NCBI RefSeq assembly: GCF_014154935.1
Contig: NZ_JACEHH010000040.1
Location: 1-64,000 of the forward strand
DNA from: Stieleria mannarensis
GTDB lineage: Bacteria > Planctomycetota > Planctomycetia > Pirellulales > Pirellulaceae
DNA: 64,000 nucleotides
Direction: 5' to 3'
Positions 36,172-47,481 of this stretch are shown piece after piece. The first letter of the stretch is position 1, and the number at the start of each line of letters is the position of its first letter. Made by a program: the position numbers and the translations under genes. Below the pieces are notes generated by a model. That model saw nothing but the letters and a program-made list of their open reading frames with translations. It did no database searches and was not told where the DNA came from.

Positions 36172-36615
36172 ATGCAAAACCCTTTCCGACCACCGCGTTG
36201 GACGATCGGCACCCCTGCCGATGCCCCCCCAAGCAGCAGTGCTGGCCCCAACAGGACCGCGTTTTTTGCGTGGTACTTTGCCGCGTTCATCGTCGCGGAG
36301 GTGATGTGGCGATTGTCAGGATACGTTCGCGCCATCGACCTATTGGAATTGCCGTTGGCGTCGTTCCATTTTCCGCTTGCCGGATTCGTCGATCCACACG
36401 ACTCAATGGTCCGAAGCGAAGGAACGTTTTTCTGCGCGATTGTCTTTTGGACCGCCGTCATTCCGGTCGCCTTTCGAATCGCGCCGCGGAAGGTCGGTCC
36501 GCTGCTGACCGCGCTGGCGATCATCGCCTTCTGTGCGGTTGCAGCAACCGTTTACACGTTCCTCTATCATTGGCTGGGACTGGGGCAGATTGCCGGTGTC
36601 GATTTCACAACTTGA
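36172..36615 (+). CDS. Small hypothetical membrane protein
   Basis: The 147-residue product has three likely membrane segments (about 28-45, 85-103 and 110-135: FFAWYFAAFIVAEVMW, FFCAIVFWTAVIPVAF, LLTALAIIAFCAVAATVYTF). A Pro/Ser-rich N-terminus should face the cytoplasm. The next gene starts 19 bp after its stop, so the two are probably co-transcribed. No family was recognised. Confidence 0.6.
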   Translation: MQNPFRPPRWTIGTPADAPPSSSAGPNRTAFFAWYFAAFIVAEVMWRLSGYVRAIDLLELPLASFHFPLAGFVDPHDSMVRSEGTFFCAIVFWTAVIPVAFRIAPRKVGPLLTALAIIAFCAVAATVYTFLYHWLGLGQIAGVDFTT

Positions 36616-36634
36616 ACCACAACCTCTTCGCGAT

Positions 36635-37894
36635 ATGAAACCCTTTTTAATACTCGGCGTGTTCTTTGTTGCTTTCCCCGGTGCGGTGCGCGCCCAAGGG
36701 CAAACCGATGGACTGGACCAAAAAATGGGACAAGCCTGGGAGGTCGTCTGGGGACGCTTCTTTCATCCGGATTCGCAAACGTTCATGGACTACTTGAGCA
36801 GTTACGAACCCGGCAAGGAGTTGGCACACTTGCCGACCGCCGAGGAGGTCGGCCGGCAGTATCCCAATCCCTGCGGGTACAGCACCGGGATGGAAGACGG
36901 CATGATCCTGGGCGGTGCGATGCTGAGTACGCTTTGTGACCGATTTGCGGTCACCGGTGAAACGCAATTGCGAACCGATGCCGCGCGGGTGTTCGCCGGA
37001 ATGCGACGCTGTGCGACCGTCCATGGGGTGCCAGGATTTATCGCCCGAAATGTCTGTGTCGAAGACGGCCAAAGCGTCTACATCAATTCCTCTCGAGACC
37101 AATACACGCACTTCGTCCACGGACTTTGGAAATACTATCGCAGTCCCCTGCCTGACGAAGCGACGAAAACGGAGATCGCCGGCATCCTGGCCGATGTCGC
37201 CGATCGGATGATCGAGTTCGTGACGCCGGAAAACAATTATGACTTTTGTCGCGCCGATGGCACACGTTGCCCGCTGGGGATCTGCCGGATGTGGAACGTC
37301 CAGGCACACGAAGCGGCGCGGTTGCCGATGATCTATGCGGCGGCCTGGGAAACGACCGGCCAGGATCGCTATCGACAACGGTGGCGCAAGTATGTCGCCC
37401 AGGCCGTCGCGCAGTCGGCGTCGCCTTCCAAACACAGCCCCGCCTATGCCTTGCTGCAGATGCAGTGTTCGCTGGAAGTGCTGTATGAACTGGAGACCGA
37501 CGAAGAACTGAAAGACAAACTGTTGCAAACCATGCGGCACGTCAGTTCGCTCGCGGCACCTCGGCTGGAACACGTCTTGAAAGCCCTCGCCGGTAAGAGC
37601 GACGAACAATTGCAAATGCTGGGGCCCGACTGGCGAAAGGTCAACGATTGGATCAACCAGGCCGGCTACAAGAACCCCCAGTGGGGGCCGTATCGCGAGA
37701 TCTGGCATCTGGTTCGTGAGGCAGGGGAATCGGCGTTGATCCCGATGATGGCCCAGGGGGCTGTGGTCGATGAGCGTCAAATGGCCCAACTGAACGACAT
37801 CGCCTCACGAATCGATTACCGACGCAATTCCAGCTGCGGCATCGTGTATCACCTGGCCGCCTATTGGAAAGCACGCCGCTTGGTCCAACCTTAG
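36635..37894 (+). CDS. Exported six-hairpin-glycosidase-like protein
   Basis: ATG 36635 gives 419 residues with a signal peptide (ILGVFFVAFPGAVRAQ). The body is a run of helical hairpins with acidic/aromatic loops (YSTGMEDGMILGGAMLSTLC, RDQYTHFVHGLWKYYRSPL, MWNVQAHEAARLPMIYAAAW), the look of an (alpha/alpha)6 barrel such as glycoside hydrolases and polysaccharide lyases. Candidate acids are in GMEDGM and SRDQYTH. The fold call is from helical pattern, not from a recognised family, and the substrate is unknown. Confidence 0.65.
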   Translation: MKPFLILGVFFVAFPGAVRAQGQTDGLDQKMGQAWEVVWGRFFHPDSQTFMDYLSSYEPGKELAHLPTAEEVGRQYPNPCGYSTGMEDGMILGGAMLSTLCDRFAVTGETQLRTDAARVFAGMRRCATVHGVPGFIARNVCVEDGQSVYINSSRDQYTHFVHGLWKYYRSPLPDEATKTEIAGILADVADRMIEFVTPENNYDFCRADGTRCPLGICRMWNVQAHEAARLPMIYAAAWETTGQDRYRQRWRKYVAQAVAQSASPSKHSPAYALLQMQCSLEVLYELETDEELKDKLLQTMRHVSSLAAPRLEHVLKALAGKSDEQLQMLGPDWRKVNDWINQAGYKNPQWGPYREIWHLVREAGESALIPMMAQGAVVDERQMAQLNDIASRIDYRRNSSCGIVYHLAAYWKARRLVQP

Positions 37895-38216
37895 CGGCTA
37901 AGGGCCCGGAATTGATAGGACCAATAGGACGGATGGGACCTATGAGTCCTAGATGTCCTATGGGGCCCATTGCACGATCGTTCCTCCACCGGAGGAGGGG
38001 CAAAACGATGGGGGCTGGCGGCCAGAGCGAAAGACGAAAACCTGACGCCTCCCGGTCCCGCGGCCGGCTGTGGGATTCGAGAACACGGTAGGCCGGTACA
38101 ATGCATCGGTCGCCGCCGCTAAATTGCACCCCGTGCCCGCCTGCGCTGACAAATCCCTTTGCGGACGCCACATTTGGGTGTGATTCGGTGTTTTGCCGAT
38201 TGACTCGTGTCCGATC
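37895..38216 (+). other. Intergenic region with TAGGACC/TCCTA repeat
   Basis: From about 37910 to 37972 short elements of the form TAGGACC, GGACCTAT and GTCCTA alternate with TCCTATGGGG, making several overlapping inverted pairs. The rest of the spacer shows nothing recognisable. It separates two co-oriented genes. Confidence 0.6.
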
Positions 38217-39890
38217 ATGGGCGGATTGATGGAACTTTGGACAATTCTTCGCGACATCGTGGTGCTGTTGGGAGCCTCGCTGTTGGTCGGCGGCGTGTTC
38301 TCGCGGTTCGGGCAAAGTCCGATCGTCGGCTATCTGTTTGCCGGCATGATTCTGGGCGGCCCGGGGAGCATCCACGCGGTCGGATCGGAACATGAGATCG
38401 AGGCGATTGCGGAGTTGGGCGTCGCATTGCTGCTGTTCAGCTTGGGGCTGGAGTTCTCGGTCCAGCGGTTGAAAAAGTTGGGCGCCAAGCCGCTGCTGGG
38501 CGGTGCGTTGCAAGTCGTCTTTACGATCATTTTGGCTTTCGCGGGTGCCAGTCTGTTCGGGTTGGGCGTCAAGGAATCCGTGGCCTTTGGCGCGATGGTC
38601 GCGCTCAGCAGTACCGCGGTGGTGTTGCGAATCTTGGCCGAACGCGGCGAAGTGGAAATGCCGCATGGTCGCAACAGTTTGGGGGTGCTGTTGACCCAGG
38701 ACATCGCGGTGGTGCCGTTGGCGTTGTTGATGACCATTCTGGGTGGCGAAGGCAGTGCCGGCGAGATGCTTTGGAATGTCGGTCGGTTGCTGTTGATGGC
38801 GAGCGGTCTGATCCTGGGCTTGTTGCTGTTGACCAAGATCGCGGTGTTGACGTTGGGCACGTTGACATTGCATCGCAACCGCGAGTTGACGGTGATCTTT
38901 GCCGTGGTCACGGGCCTGGGCGCGGCCTGGGCCTCGCATGCGGTCGGGATCTCGCCGGCAATGGGGGCGTTCTTGGCGGGCATGCTGCTGGGCAGCTCGG
39001 CGTTCGCGACCCAGATCCGCGCCGACATCTCGCCCTTGCAAGTCGTCTTGCTGACCTTGTTCTTTGGCGCCGCGGGGATGGTGGCCGACCCGATTTGGAT
39101 CATCAAACACGGCCACATCGTGGGGATCGTCGTCGCCGCGTTGATCGCCGGAAAGCTGTTGGTGATCTGGGTGATCTTTGCCATGCTCGGACAAACCACT
39201 CGGGTGTCGGTCGCGACCGGGTTGTGTTTGGCCCAGGTCGGCGAGTTCGCCTTTGTGCTCGGAAGCATCGGACGAACCAGCGGAGTGGTCAGTGAGAACA
39301 CCTACGCATTGGTCGTCTCGGCGGCCATCGTGTCGTTTTTCCTGAGCGCCTTCCTGGTGCCCGCCGCACCGCGGCTGGGAAACTGGGTGGCCGCCCTGTC
39401 GGGAACGCAAGCAACGACGATCGACGACACCGACCCGCTCTCGCCGCCACCGGATGTCGCCATCATCGGATTCGGACCGGCCGGCCAGATCGCCGCGCGT
39501 CCCCTGGTCGACAAAGGACTACGCGTGACCATCATCGAACTCAATCAAGTCGGCGTCCGCAAAGCCAAACAGCTGGGCTTTCATGCGGAGATCGGGGACG
39601 CCACCCAGAGCGACGTGCTGGAGCATGCGCGGCTGAATGAATGCAAGGCGATCGTGATCACTGTGCCGCATCACCAGTCGGCGATGACCATTTTAAAGCA
39701 TGTTCGTCGCAACGCCCCATACGTTCACACGATCGTCCGTTCCCGCTATGAACTCCACACCGACGATTTTGTTTCTGCCGGAGCCCATGTGGTGACCGGC
39801 GACGAACAACAAGTCGGTGAAAGCCTGGCCGACCATCTCAACGAGTGGCTGGACACGCAGGATTCCAACTACGAACAATCCAGCGGTGGT

Positions 39891-39905
<15 letters not shown>
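38217..39905 (+). CDS. CPA2-family K+/H+ antiporter with NAD-binding RCK domain
   Basis: From ATG 38217 (562 residues; ATG 38229 is an alternative) there are about twelve membrane segments with the KefB/KefC pattern (LLVGGVFSRFGQSPIVGYLF, GVALLLFSLGLEFS, ALSSTAVVLRIL, GLCLAQVGEFAFVLG). A soluble TrkA-N/RCK domain follows from about 415 (VAIIGFGPAGQIAARPLVDK with the nucleotide-binding GxGxxG-like loop). It should exchange K+ or Na+ for protons under nucleotide control. A TrkA-C domain is absent. The 3' end overlaps the convergent sulfatase gene by 15 bp. Confidence 0.9.
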
Positions 39906-41387
<1,482 letters not shown>

Positions 41388-41803
41388 GGTGGGGTGGACT
41401 TAACGGGGAGGAAAGCTCGATGGGCGGGAAGCGAGGTGGCGAGTTCGCAAACCAATTATTGCAGAAGTCGTGCTATGATGCGGGCATCACTCCAACCTAC
41501 AAAACCCTCCCTTACGGAGGTCGTGCGGTTTTTAACCTTTGAATCAACAGGCGTTTACGACTTCACACGCCCTCTGGGAGGGTCGCAGAGGGGTATACGA
41601 CGACGCGGGGAGGGTTGATCCACGATTTAATGCGACCGGTGGACGAATGCTTGTCTGGCGATTCACCTTTCGACCTCCCCTCGCTGCGCTCGACCCTCCT
41701 GCCAGGAGGGTTGATTTGAAAAACCGCACGACCTCTAAAGCGAGGAGAGGGTTTGAAGGAGTTGGATGCGCTTCCCAAACCTCACTCAACAAGGAAAACA
41801 CTC
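41388..41803. repeat. Long imperfect inverted repeat in a 400-bp spacer
   Basis: 41502-41548 (containing GGAGGTCGTGCGGTTTTTAA) is inverted at 41710-41754 (GAAAAACCGCACGACCTC). About 160 bp separates them, with further GGAGGGTTGAT and CGACCTCCCC blocks that are themselves repeated. It lies between divergent sulfatase and FG-GAP genes. No transposase or gene was seen inside, so it may be a small non-autonomous element. Confidence 0.75.
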
Positions 41804-42964
41804 ATGTGGAAACCTTCGCTCGTGATCCTGTGCGTGCTCGCGTCGCCGGCGTTTGCCGATCCGGTTCCGGAATTCGCTTGGAAAGCGGTGGAAGTCGACC
41901 AGATCCAGATCGGCTATGGCATTCAATTGGCCGACGTCGACGGTGATGGCAAAACCGACATCGTGCTGGCCGACAAGAGCACGATCCAGTGGTATCAAAA
42001 CCCGAGTTGGACCAAACATGTGATCGCCCGTGACCTGACGCAGCGCGACAACGTCTGTGTGACGGCGCGCGACATTGACGGCGACGGCACGTGCGAGATC
42101 GCGGTCGGCGGCCAATGGAACTATCGCGAAAGTGTCAAAGACGGAGCGGTTTTCTACCTCGATCCGCCGGCGGACCGTACCAAACCGTGGCGGGCGATCC
42201 GGCTGTACAACGAACCGAGCACGCACCGCATGCACTGGGTCCGTGTGGGCCAGGACGACTATCAATTGGTGGTCAAACCCTTGCGTGGCAAAGGCAGCGT
42301 GGACGGCGACGGACCGGGGTTGAAGGTGCTGGCGTATTCCAAGCCCGACGATCCCGAACAACCCTGGCCCTACGACGTCGTCTGCGATTTTCTGCACCTT
42401 TCACACAACTTTCACCCGGTCAATTGGGACGAGGATGTGGAAGAGGAATTGATCATCGCGGCCAAAGAAGGCGTTTGGCACTTCGACCGGCAACGCGACG
42501 GTTGGAAATCGACTCAGTTGACCCAGCCCTTTGCCGGCGAGATCCGCGACGGCCGACTGCCCGGCGGTAAACGCTTCATCGCCACGGTCGAACCCAAACA
42601 CGGCCAACGCTGTGCCGCCTATCGCGAGGGAGATCAAAAAGGCGAACTCTGGACGCCACTGCCCGTGCTGAGCGACGCCCTGAAGGACGGACATGCGCTG
42701 GCCGTCGCCGACTTTCTGGGCGTCGGATCCGATCAGATCATCGTCGGCTGGCGCGCGATGAACGAACCGGGCGTTCCAGGGATCACCATGTTTACGCCGA
42801 TGGACGATGAGGGCACCGAGTGGCGGGAAACACGGATCTCCGGAGAACGGGTCGCGGTGGAGGATCTAAAAGCCGGTGATTTGAACGGCGACGGCAAAGT
42901 CGATCTGGTCGCCGCCGCCCGTCAGACCAAGAACCTGGTGATCTTTTTTAACGATACGGAATGA
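41804..42964 (+). CDS. Exported FG-GAP repeat protein
   Basis: ATG 41804 follows AAGGAAAACACTC and gives 386 residues with a short signal peptide (LVILCVLASPAFAD). Calcium-binding FG-GAP/VCBS blocks are visible at both ends (LADVDGDGKTDIVLAD, ARDIDGDGTCEIAVGG, AGDLNGDGKVDLVAAA), so a beta-propeller fold is likely. Family members bind ligands or proteins outside the cell; enzymatic activity is not expected. It resembles the N-terminal module of the giant cytochrome fusion. Confidence 0.83.
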   Translation: MWKPSLVILCVLASPAFADPVPEFAWKAVEVDQIQIGYGIQLADVDGDGKTDIVLADKSTIQWYQNPSWTKHVIARDLTQRDNVCVTARDIDGDGTCEIAVGGQWNYRESVKDGAVFYLDPPADRTKPWRAIRLYNEPSTHRMHWVRVGQDDYQLVVKPLRGKGSVDGDGPGLKVLAYSKPDDPEQPWPYDVVCDFLHLSHNFHPVNWDEDVEEELIIAAKEGVWHFDRQRDGWKSTQLTQPFAGEIRDGRLPGGKRFIATVEPKHGQRCAAYREGDQKGELWTPLPVLSDALKDGHALAVADFLGVGSDQIIVGWRAMNEPGVPGITMFTPMDDEGTEWRETRISGERVAVEDLKAGDLNGDGKVDLVAAARQTKNLVIFFNDTE

Positions 42965-43000
42965 AGTTGTGACGAATCCGACCTTTCCGCGTGCTCCGAA

Positions 43001-43063
43001 GTAGCTACGCTCGCCAGAGCGTGGACAACATTCCGGAAACCACCTTCTGGCGAAGGTAGCTAC
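43001..43063. repeat. Inverted pair of GTAGC-GCCA hairpin repeats
   Basis: The + strand unit at 43001-43024 has stem ACGCTC/GAGCGT around GCCA; the unit at 43040-43063 is on the other strand with stem ACCTTC/GAAGGT. Together they fill the spacer after the FG-GAP gene. The remainder of 42965-43296 holds no gene that can be supported. Confidence 0.85.
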
Positions 43064-43296
43064 GACGGACTGAGAATTCCCGACACTGGGTTTGCGAAGT
43101 CACGCCGCCCGACCGCCTGGGTGGACCGTTTGCCGTAAAGGGTTTGGAAACTTCCCAGGAAACGGATATGCTTGCCACACATCCTTCCGCCGACAGAATC
43201 GAAACATCGGTCGGAGGAAGCCTACTCTAAAATCACGGCGGCAATCCGCGGCACGCCTGTGTCCGCTCGATGCCGCGAAATTGGCCTCGCAGACGG

Positions 43297-44367
43297 ATGA
43301 CCGCAGTGGTGAAGTATCGTATCGGGATTGATGTTGGCGGAACGACCACGACGATCGCTATCGGAAACGACGCGCGCGAAGTCGTCCAGGTTTCCGAGCA
43401 GTTTGAATCACGGACGGCCGATGGTCCCCAAAGCACCGCCCAGGCCATTCTGGACCAAATCGAAACACATCTCGGCGCCCTGCGCGGATCGACCGACCAG
43501 ATCGTCGATGTGGGGTTGGCGACGCCCGGGCCGGCGACGCTGGACGGTGTGCTGCTGAACACGCCAAACCTGCCGGCGGCGCTGTGGGACAATTTCCCCT
43601 TTCGCGCCACCCTGGAAGAAAAAATTCGCTCCTGGTCGCCGCGGGCCTCGGTCCATTACATCGGCGATGGCCAAGCGGCTGCGTACGGCGAGTATTCGAT
43701 TCGCAGCGGCGCGGTCACTTGGGATCGCGTCGGACCGATGGCGTCCGGCCCCAAGCAGCTTTCGTCGCTGTTCATGCTGATCGTCGGCACCGGACTCGGT
43801 GGCGGACAAGTCCAAGACGGCCGCGTGGTGCGTGGAAAAGAGGGGCGTGCCGGACATGCCGGACACCTGCTGCTGCCCCCGTATGCGTTTCGCTACGAAC
43901 ATGACCAACAACTGCGCGTGGGCAACGCGATGTGCACCGCCGAGTCGGCGATCTCGTTGACCGGACTGACGCACCAATTGGAATATCGGTTGACGTTGCC
44001 GCAATGGAGTGACCATCCGTTGAACGCGACCGAAGGTTCCACCCGCGACAAAGCCAAGACGCTGCGTGGGCTGGCGGCCAAAGGCGACCCGTTGGCACTG
44101 GAGCTGTTTGATGACCAAGCCCGCGCGCTGGGGATCACGCTGTTGGACCTCAACTACATCGGCGACTTCGATCTGCTGATCATCGGCGGCGGCGTCTGCG
44201 ACCTGTCCGCCGATGTGAAAGCGCGTTACAAGCGGATCGTTGAAGAGGCGTATCGCGAGCACGCACTCGACGGATTCCGGAATCTCGATTGCCTTGAATT
44301 TTCAAGCTGCGGTGACGAGTCCCCCGTGATCGGTGCGCTCGCGTTCGCTTACACGTCGGCGCTGTGA
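43297..44367 (+). CDS. ROK family sugar kinase-like protein
   Basis: ATG 43297 gives 356 residues. The phosphate-binding start GIDVGGTTTTIAIGN, the middle GLATPGPATLDGVLLNTPNL and IVGTGLGGGQVQDG fit ROK kinases such as glucokinase. The catalytic Asp is kept but its motif is GDGQAAA rather than NDANAAA, and the CxCGxxGCxE zinc motif after the GHAGH element is missing. So it may be a kinase of unusual sugar range or a regulator that binds sugars. It is not near a transporter. Confidence 0.8.
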   Translation: MTAVVKYRIGIDVGGTTTTIAIGNDAREVVQVSEQFESRTADGPQSTAQAILDQIETHLGALRGSTDQIVDVGLATPGPATLDGVLLNTPNLPAALWDNFPFRATLEEKIRSWSPRASVHYIGDGQAAAYGEYSIRSGAVTWDRVGPMASGPKQLSSLFMLIVGTGLGGGQVQDGRVVRGKEGRAGHAGHLLLPPYAFRYEHDQQLRVGNAMCTAESAISLTGLTHQLEYRLTLPQWSDHPLNATEGSTRDKAKTLRGLAAKGDPLALELFDDQARALGITLLDLNYIGDFDLLIIGGGVCDLSADVKARYKRIVEEAYREHALDGFRNLDCLEFSSCGDESPVIGALAFAYTSAL

Positions 44368-44490
44368 TGTCGCTGAATAACGCATCGTTTTCCTCAACTT
44401 CCGGCCCCGCAGGCTAACGCCAGACGGCTGATCTCCGTTGACATCAGCCGGTTCGCGCGAGCGTCCGGGCACCTCCACTGAGCTTGGCGA

Positions 44491-46056
44491 TTACTCAAGT
44501 TTGTCTTCCGGGACGATCTTCTTGTTTTCCCAGTAGAACCCGTCGGCGCGCTTTTCAAGGATGCGTGCCGCGCTGTTGGGGGCCAACGGGGCTTCTTCCT
44601 TCGGCAGATAAGCACTCAGGCGGTCGATCACTTTGCGATACTGCGCCGATTGCTGATCGCTGATGTCGTCTTGAGCCAATAGGTTCGTGTGTTCGAACGG
44701 GTCGGCCACGGTATCGTACAACTCTTCGGCACCGTCGGCGTAGACCACGTAGCGCCAGCGGGTGTCGCAAACGGAGTGGTTGCCGGCGTTGTGCGTGCAG
44801 ATCGCGGGACGTTCGCGAGGTTGCTCGGGATCGACCAGTTGTGGCACCAAGCTGAGCCCCTGTTGGCCTTCCGGGATCGGCAATCCGGTCAATTGCGAAA
44901 GCGTCGCGTACAGGTCCAACAGTTCGGCGGGCTGATTGCACTTGGCCGCTGCCGGGACCTTAAACTCCGTCAGCCCCTCGGGGACGGAGATGATCAGCGG
45001 AACACGGGTGCTGTGCCGCCATAGGCTGTTCTTGCCGGAGATCGCCTTTTCGCCCATGTGATAGCCGTGGTCGCTCCACAGGACAACGATCGTGTTGTCG
45101 GCCAAACCCGATGCGTCCAACTGGTCCAAGATGCGCCCGACTTGGCTGTCGACGAAACTGACCGACGCCAAATAGGACCGCGTCAGGTTCTTCAGTTGGT
45201 TGTTCTCTCGCAACCAGCTCGTTCGTGGTTCGGGCAGGTACCAGTGGATGTACCAGGACGATTCCGAGGTGTCGTCACGATCGCCTTCCAAGATCGGTGG
45301 CATGATCAGTGTTTCTTCCGGGTACATGTCGTACCACTTTTGCGTCACGTAACAGGGCACGTGGGGCAAGAAGAAACCGGCGGCCAGGAAGAAAGGTTGG
45401 TCGGGGCTTTTGGACAGCTCTGCGAGTTGATCGACCGCCCAGCTGGCGACCTCCCAATCGCCCTTGTCTTGATCCTTGTGCGGGAATGTTCCCCAGTCCA
45501 TCAGCGGGTTGTTACCGCCGGGGGTCGGCCCGATCAACTTTTGCTTTGGCCGGGCGCCCACCCGCGCCGGAGGCCCCCACACGTCGGCTTCCTGGGCCGG
45601 TTTGTGGCGACGCCCGTTGGCACCGTGGTGGATCTTGCCCCCGATCAGGCTTTTGTATCCATGGGCGCTAAAGTGTTGAGGCATTGTGACCAGGTCGGAC
45701 AGTGCGTCCACGTTACGAATCCATGGCTGCAATCCATAGACTCCGGTCGTGGTCGGGCGGCGCGCGGTCATGATCGCCGTCCGGCTAGGGTTGCACAGCG
45801 GCGCCTGACAGTGAGCGTTGGTGAACGTCATGCCGCGAGAAGCCAGACGAGCCATCGCGGGCGTTTTAACTTGGGGATGACCGCCGAGCGGTTCGACCCA
45901 ATCGTTCAAGTCGTCGATGGCGATCATCAACACGTTGGGACGCTTGGAGGCAGTGTCGTCGCCGACGGCGGTGGCTGAAAAGAAAACGCCGATGCCGATC
46001 AAAGCGATGCAGGCCAACGGCAATGACTTAGCAAATTGCGATCGAGAAAAATTCAC
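44491..46056 (-). CDS. Exported sulfatase, second copy type
   Basis: GTG 46056 is chosen because a signal peptide follows at once (FAKSLPLACIALIGIGVFFS); the open frame continues upstream into the next gene's territory and is not coding there. The 521-residue protein has C88 in CNPSRTAIMT, to become formylglycine, metal ligands in IAIDDLNDW and LWSDHGYHMGEK, and a probable substrate Lys/His region in GGKIHHGANG. It is of the same iduronate-2-sulfatase-like group as the sulfatase at 39891-41387 but with a different loop set, so a different glycan is likely. Confidence 0.9.
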   Translation of the reverse strand: MNFSRSQFAKSLPLACIALIGIGVFFSATAVGDDTASKRPNVLMIAIDDLNDWVEPLGGHPQVKTPAMARLASRGMTFTNAHCQAPLCNPSRTAIMTARRPTTTGVYGLQPWIRNVDALSDLVTMPQHFSAHGYKSLIGGKIHHGANGRRHKPAQEADVWGPPARVGARPKQKLIGPTPGGNNPLMDWGTFPHKDQDKGDWEVASWAVDQLAELSKSPDQPFFLAAGFFLPHVPCYVTQKWYDMYPEETLIMPPILEGDRDDTSESSWYIHWYLPEPRTSWLRENNQLKNLTRSYLASVSFVDSQVGRILDQLDASGLADNTIVVLWSDHGYHMGEKAISGKNSLWRHSTRVPLIISVPEGLTEFKVPAAAKCNQPAELLDLYATLSQLTGLPIPEGQQGLSLVPQLVDPEQPRERPAICTHNAGNHSVCDTRWRYVVYADGAEELYDTVADPFEHTNLLAQDDISDQQSAQYRKVIDRLSAYLPKEEAPLAPNSAARILEKRADGFYWENKKIVPEDKLE

Positions 46057-46230
46057 GGTGGATCGGGAGGGGCTGGTTGGGGGAAGCGTACTGGATGGGA
46101 ACAGGGGACGACGAAACGTTCCCGGTGGCTCATATTGTACAAGCTGGACGAAGGCACTGGTTTCCTGGCGTCTGTTTTCTAAATCATCTGCCCACCCGTT
46201 TGACTCACCACTGTAGGGGATGCCCCGGCC

Positions 46231-47049
46231 TTGGATACTCCACTGATCGAAATCGACGACGTGTCTGTCTTTCGAGAACAAACGCAAATTCTGCGAGAGG
46301 TTTCGGTGCGGATCCCCCGCAAACGTCACACCGCAGTTCTGGGGCCGAACGGGTCGGGCAAGAGTTCGTTGCTGAAATTGTTGACGCGTGACTTCTACCC
46401 TTCGGTGGAAAAACGCGGTCACCAGGGCACGGTCAAAATCTTAGGGGAATCCGAGTGGGAGGTCAGCAAGCTGCGTCGCCAGATGGGGATCGTGACACCG
46501 GCATTGGACTACGAATTCAGCTTCGGTCGAACCGGTCGCATGGCCGTGTCCGAGGCGGTCGCCAGTGGATTCACGGCCACACGTTTGAAAGAATTCGGCC
46601 CCAGCGTGGATCAGGCCATGGCCGATGCCATCGATCATGCCATCGAAACGGTGCAAATGTCCGATATGAGGCAACGGACGCTCGACACACTGTCCACCGG
46701 TGAACGGCGGCGTGTGATGATCGCACGTGCCATCGTGCACCAGCCCAAGATCTTTGTGCTCGACGAGCCGACCAACGGATTGGACATGACCGCCCGGGCC
46801 ATGTTTTTAAAGATCCTGGAATCGATCACGCGGCAGGACGCCATGACGATGGTCTTGGTCACTCATCACCTGGACGAGATCCCGCCGGCGATGAATCACG
46901 TCGTCCTGCTGGACAGTGGTCGGATCGCGTTCGACGGGCCGAAGTCAGAGGGATTGACAGCGACAAGAATCTCGTCGTTGTTTCGTGCCCGCGCCGAGGT
47001 GGAGAGGCGAGCCGACGGCTGGTACCGCGCGGAGGTGGCAAGGGGGTAG
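46231..47049 (+). CDS. ABC transporter ATP-binding protein
   Basis: The start is TTG 46231 with GGGGA upstream; no ATG fits the N-terminus. The 272-residue ATPase has Walker A GPNGSGKSS (38-46), a Q-loop (RRQMGIVTP), the signature LSTGERRR (about 153), Walker B IFVLDEP (about 173) and the H-loop VTHHLDE. It resembles the YlmA/ModF-type soluble ATPases that occur without a linked permease. No membrane component is in the window, so the transported substrate, if any, is unknown. Confidence 0.85.
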   Translation: MDTPLIEIDDVSVFREQTQILREVSVRIPRKRHTAVLGPNGSGKSSLLKLLTRDFYPSVEKRGHQGTVKILGESEWEVSKLRRQMGIVTPALDYEFSFGRTGRMAVSEAVASGFTATRLKEFGPSVDQAMADAIDHAIETVQMSDMRQRTLDTLSTGERRRVMIARAIVHQPKIFVLDEPTNGLDMTARAMFLKILESITRQDAMTMVLVTHHLDEIPPAMNHVVLLDSGRIAFDGPKSEGLTATRISSLFRARAEVERRADGWYRAEVARG

Positions 47050-47481
47050 CCGCGCAGGTGTCCAGGCTTTAGCTGTCCAGCCGCGTTTCAAGGCTCGGAA
47101 CGTGAAATGTATTTCTGATTCATAGCGATGTGCTCCCTCTCCCAAATGGCTCCCCTCTCCCCAAAACAGATCGCGCAAATAATAGTGATGAAAGAGTGAT
47201 ATTGACCGCGATCTGTTTTGGGGAGAGGGGCTGGGGGTGAGGGGAGCCAGAATCATCAATACCGTCATGCGAAGAGACGAGCCTACCAACCTTTGTCTGG
47301 CAACATTGCCTTGCTCGCACGAGTATTGGTCAGCGTAAAATTTCACGTCCCCCGCCTTGAAACGCATTGCCGATGTGGCTCCCGCCACACCGAGTCGCAC
47401 AACGGGAGGCGGAGCCTCCAGAAATCCCCGTTCCCAGGTGGAGCCCGGGAACGAGGCGAACGCGGCGAACCGCTGGCGGCA
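47050..47481. other. Convergent spacer with a perfect 24-bp inverted repeat
   Basis: Arms 47152-47175 (CCCCTCTCCCCAAAACAGAT and on) and 47207-47230 are exactly complementary over 24 bp with a 31-nt A/T-rich loop. It lies between the 3' ends of the ABC ATPase and the DUF1080 genes, so it can serve as a transcript end for both. Other short GC-rich palindromes follow to about 47460. No gene was found. Confidence 0.85.

Noticed and set aside
37653-39410. 585-residue open frame on the - strand
   Set aside because: Antisense of the KefB-type antiporter; strongly biased in Gln/His/Arg, as expected of a shadow.
46057-46422. N-terminal extension of the second sulfatase
   Set aside because: The open frame continues 122 codons upstream but overlaps the ABC ATPase gene and would place the signal peptide internally.
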